Assembly (NCBI RefSeq): GCF_014647155.1
Contig: NZ_BMOQ01000008.1
Coordinates: forward strand, 114,449-178,448
Origin: Halarchaeum nitratireducens
GTDB lineage: Archaea; Halobacteriota; Halobacteria; Halobacteriales; Halobacteriaceae
Direction: 5' to 3'
Length of the DNA: 64,000 nucleotides
In this document: positions 62,204 through 64,000 of the stretch, piece by piece
How the letters are laid out: each line of letters starts with the position of its first letter
Numbering within the stretch: position 1 is the stretch's first letter
Notes under the pieces: generated by a model
What the model was told of the DNA's origin: nothing
Databases searched by the model: none
What the model saw: only the letters and a program-made list of their open reading frames with translations
Made by a program: the position numbers and the translations under genes

Positions 62204-63281
62204 ACCTCGACCAGAGTGTAAATCGGGCTATAGTCGTCTTCTGATGTTTTGTCGCTGCCGTATCATCCTCACAAAGGGTCGAGTCGGTCCCGAGTGAAAT
62301 CGGATTCAGAGCGATAGTTCCAACCTCGGACCGGCACCCCTAATCCAGAGTGAAAGCGCCGGACTGAAGCGGGTTTGTCACACCCCTGATCAAGAGTGAA
62401 TAGCTCTCCACCCGGGACCGGAGCACTTGGTTGAGACCACACCCCCCATCCAGAGTGTATCTCCCGAACGGAGGAATCAGTCAGTTCTATGAGAGAACAC
62501 AACGGCGCTTGGCGTCTGACGCACGGCAGACACCTCTCGTCCAGAGTGTAAACGCCGGCGTGACGAGCTGACGTCGAATGGGAACATCGAGGGATGATGA
62601 CGAGCATTCGTCGGCACCCCCGGTCAAGAGTGAATAACGAGACGGTAGCAGACCCACAGATACAGGCCGCATCTCCAGCTGAAGTAAAGCAGGGTGGAAT
62701 CGGATCAGTCGGAATCGGGTATCTTGATGCCGTACTGACGGGGAAGATCAGGAGATACCCGTCCCGACACCGGCTTAGAGGACGGATTGCTGGCCGAAGA
62801 ATAGTCAAAGCAGCGATTGTTCCTTTAACGTTTCACAATACACGGACAACGAGATTGGACCCACACACCCCTCGTCAAGAGTGAAACAATGAAAGAGTCC
62901 CTCGGTGGGACCGACGAAAACCACACGACGGATCGGCAGGAAAGCACCGAAATCACACGACGTGGGACGAGTACACCTATTACAGCAGTCGTCTCGCAAT
63001 CGATGACCCACCAAACATACCAATCTCCAAGGTATTACCTAGAGGTTTTATTACTACCAACCTCTTACCACTCCCCAAGCGCATTCAGCACAGTAAGGAG
63101 GACGAGGGCAGCATTCGTCCGGGTGGTTCTGAACCGCTGCTCGTGTTCGCTGTTCCATTTCCGTCGTGTTTTCCGTGTCAGGCTGTCTTCCCGTGATTCT
63201 CGTTGGTCTCTCCCCAGAACCCTCGTTTCCCGTGGACCTTCCCCCACACCCCTGATTGGTTTTCACTCTGGACGAGGGGTG
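62204..63281. other. oriC: Replication origin with ORB repeats and AT-rich element
   Basis: Seven ORB-like repeats lie upstream of orc1. Those of CACCCC-type orientation start at 62204 (partial), 62335, 62381, 62440, 62531, 62615 and 62866; one of opposite orientation (TTCACTCTGGACGAGGGGTG) is at 63262-63281. Between the last two is the AT-richest stretch (about 63000-63065, CAAACATACCAATCTCC through TTTTATTACTACC), a likely unwinding element. Opposed ORBs flanking an AT-rich region next to orc1 is the standard haloarchaeal origin layout. A partial extra box may lie at 62290. No gene of size is present. Confidence 0.8.
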
Positions 63282-63330
63282 TGTGGGCGACGTATCCTCT
63301 CCGGCTTCTCATCCGTCCATCCGTTCGTCA

Positions 63331-63371
63331 TTAACCAACATACCTCCTGAATCCCTGATTCTGTTAGTTAA
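63331..63371. promoter_or_regulatory. TTAACCAACA dyad, copy 7
   Basis: TTAACCAACA (63331-63340) and TGTTAGTTAA (63362-63371, one mismatch) have a 21-nt spacer. The right half overlaps the TAA stop of the leftward polymerase gene. No rightward gene follows, so the dyad may act on a leftward promoter toward the origin, or as a binding site that organises the origin. Confidence 0.55.
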
Positions 63372-64000
63372 GTTCTTTCAACCTCGGTGAAGGCGGCCAA
63401 GTTCGTTTCACGGGTTTCCGCGATTTCGCGTTGAATCTCCGTCCGATCCCAGCCGAGTGGTGACAGCACGCTCTCGACAGCTCTGACGAGTTGGATCTCG
63501 TAGTACGACGCATCGTACGACTCGATCTCCTCGTGAGCCAAGGCGACCCGCTCTCGCGAGCTCTTCTCGTCGTCGACGACGACGTACTCGAGGTCCTGTC
63601 CTGGGTGGACAGCGAGATCCTGCTCGCGCGCCCGCTTTAGCGCCGCCACGTTCTGGGTGTTTTGCGTATATCCTTCGAGTGGCTTCGAGACACGATTCCG
63701 TTCGACAAGCTGCTTGACCGGCACCGTTCCAGCGTGGAGGCGCTTGATCGCGTCTTGGAGACAGTCAAGTACCGCGTCCGGAGATCGAGTTGCGTCAAGC
63801 CGTTCGAGACAGTCCCGCTGAACATCCTCAATGAACGGCGGGGTCGAGCGCTGCCGGGCTTCGATGCCTCTGATCTTGAAGTCGTCGTCGCCGGCGACCT
63901 TCCCGAAGTACTTCGTCAACGCGCCGGCGTCACTCTCGCGCTGCGGCACGAACGCCACCCAGTCGTAGTGGGCTTCGTGTTCGAGGCGAATCTCGACGCG
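63368..64000 (-). CDS. polB: Family B DNA polymerase, C-terminal part (runs off the window)
   Basis: The frame is open to the window edge and gives 210 residues. It reads RLEHEAHYDWVAFVPQRESD, then AGALTKYFGKVAGDDDFKIR and GIEARQRSTPPFIEDVQRDC. This is the thumb-side C-terminus of haloarchaeal PolB-type polymerases. The palm and exonuclease motifs lie outside. Its stop overlaps dyad copy 7. A polymerase beside an orc1-origin pair suggests this replicon brings its own replication genes. Confidence 0.8.
   Translation of the reverse strand, partial: RVEIRLEHEAHYDWVAFVPQRESDAGALTKYFGKVAGDDDFKIRGIEARQRSTPPFIEDVQRDCLERLDATRSPDAVLDCLQDAIKRLHAGTVPVKQLVERNRVSKPLEGYTQNTQNVAALKRAREQDLAVHPGQDLEYVVVDDEKSSRERVALAHEEIESYDASYYEIQLVRAVESVLSPLGWDRTEIQREIAETRETNLAAFTEVERT

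Overview
The window is haloarchaeal. Proteins are strongly acidic and Asp/Glu-rich, coding regions are GC-rich, and promoters look archaeal (TATA boxes about 25 nt ahead of leaderless starts). It also carries an Orc1/Cdc6 gene beside origin recognition boxes, an archaeal TFB, a twin-arginine lipoprotein and a family B DNA polymerase. No rRNA, tRNA or CRISPR array was seen. It could be a megaplasmid or a chromosome carrying a large integrative or conjugative element; the sequence alone does not decide.

Layout. (1) 1-5.7 kb: carbon metabolism. This holds a partial fumarylacetoacetate-hydrolase-family gene, a GntP-type permease, a LutC-like and a fused LutB/LutA-like iron-sulfur oxidoreductase pair (organic acid, probably lactate or glycolate, oxidation), and an amidohydrolase. 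Two palindromes lie between the first two genes. (2) 5.9-7.4 kb: a scarred junction with an in-frame chimera of a P-type ATPase N-terminus and a histidine-kinase C-terminus, and a truncated SNF-family transporter. (3) 7.8-21.4 kb: one long, tightly overlapping conjugation operon (pilin-like, surface protein interrupted by TGA, lipoprotein, VirB6-like, PrgI/VirB3-like, VirB4 ATPase, TraD-like coupling ATPase) ending in PriS-like and PriL-like primase subunits. (4) 21.4-28.3 kb: small accessory genes, two RHH/PIN toxin-antitoxin pairs, a possible nuclease, a 740-bp structured non-coding region and an OB-fold protein. (5) 28.5-35.7 kb: an AddB/AddA-like nuclease-helicase pair. (6) 35.8-46 kb: a defence island with a restriction-like protein, a GmrSD-type DUF262 enzyme, a 1383-aa restriction-methyltransferase fusion, and an unrecognised two-gene unit with a PD-(D/E)XK protein. 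(7) 46-47.9 kb: gene remnants and a first cluster of origin-box repeats. (8) 47.9-60.8 kb: TFB, more toxin-antitoxin pairs, zinc-ribbon and small proteins, a TnpB element that split a DUF6166-like gene, an ArdC-like antirestriction candidate, a SWIM protein and a regulator/nucleotidyltransferase pair. (9) 60.8-64 kb: orc1/cdc6, an ORB-rich origin and the 3' end of a family B DNA polymerase.

Two unexplained element-wide signals stand out. One is a 41-42 bp dyad, TTAACCAACA-N21/22-TGTTGGTTAA, present seven times from 22.4 to 63.4 kb. The other is a 5' leader of the form TTTGTCG followed by a short GC hairpin, found ahead of about nine accessory genes. In three places the leader starts 24-31 nt after the GGTTAA of the dyad, where transcription would be expected to begin. 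This suggests a shared regulon in which the dyad covers the promoter and the mRNA starts with the hairpin.
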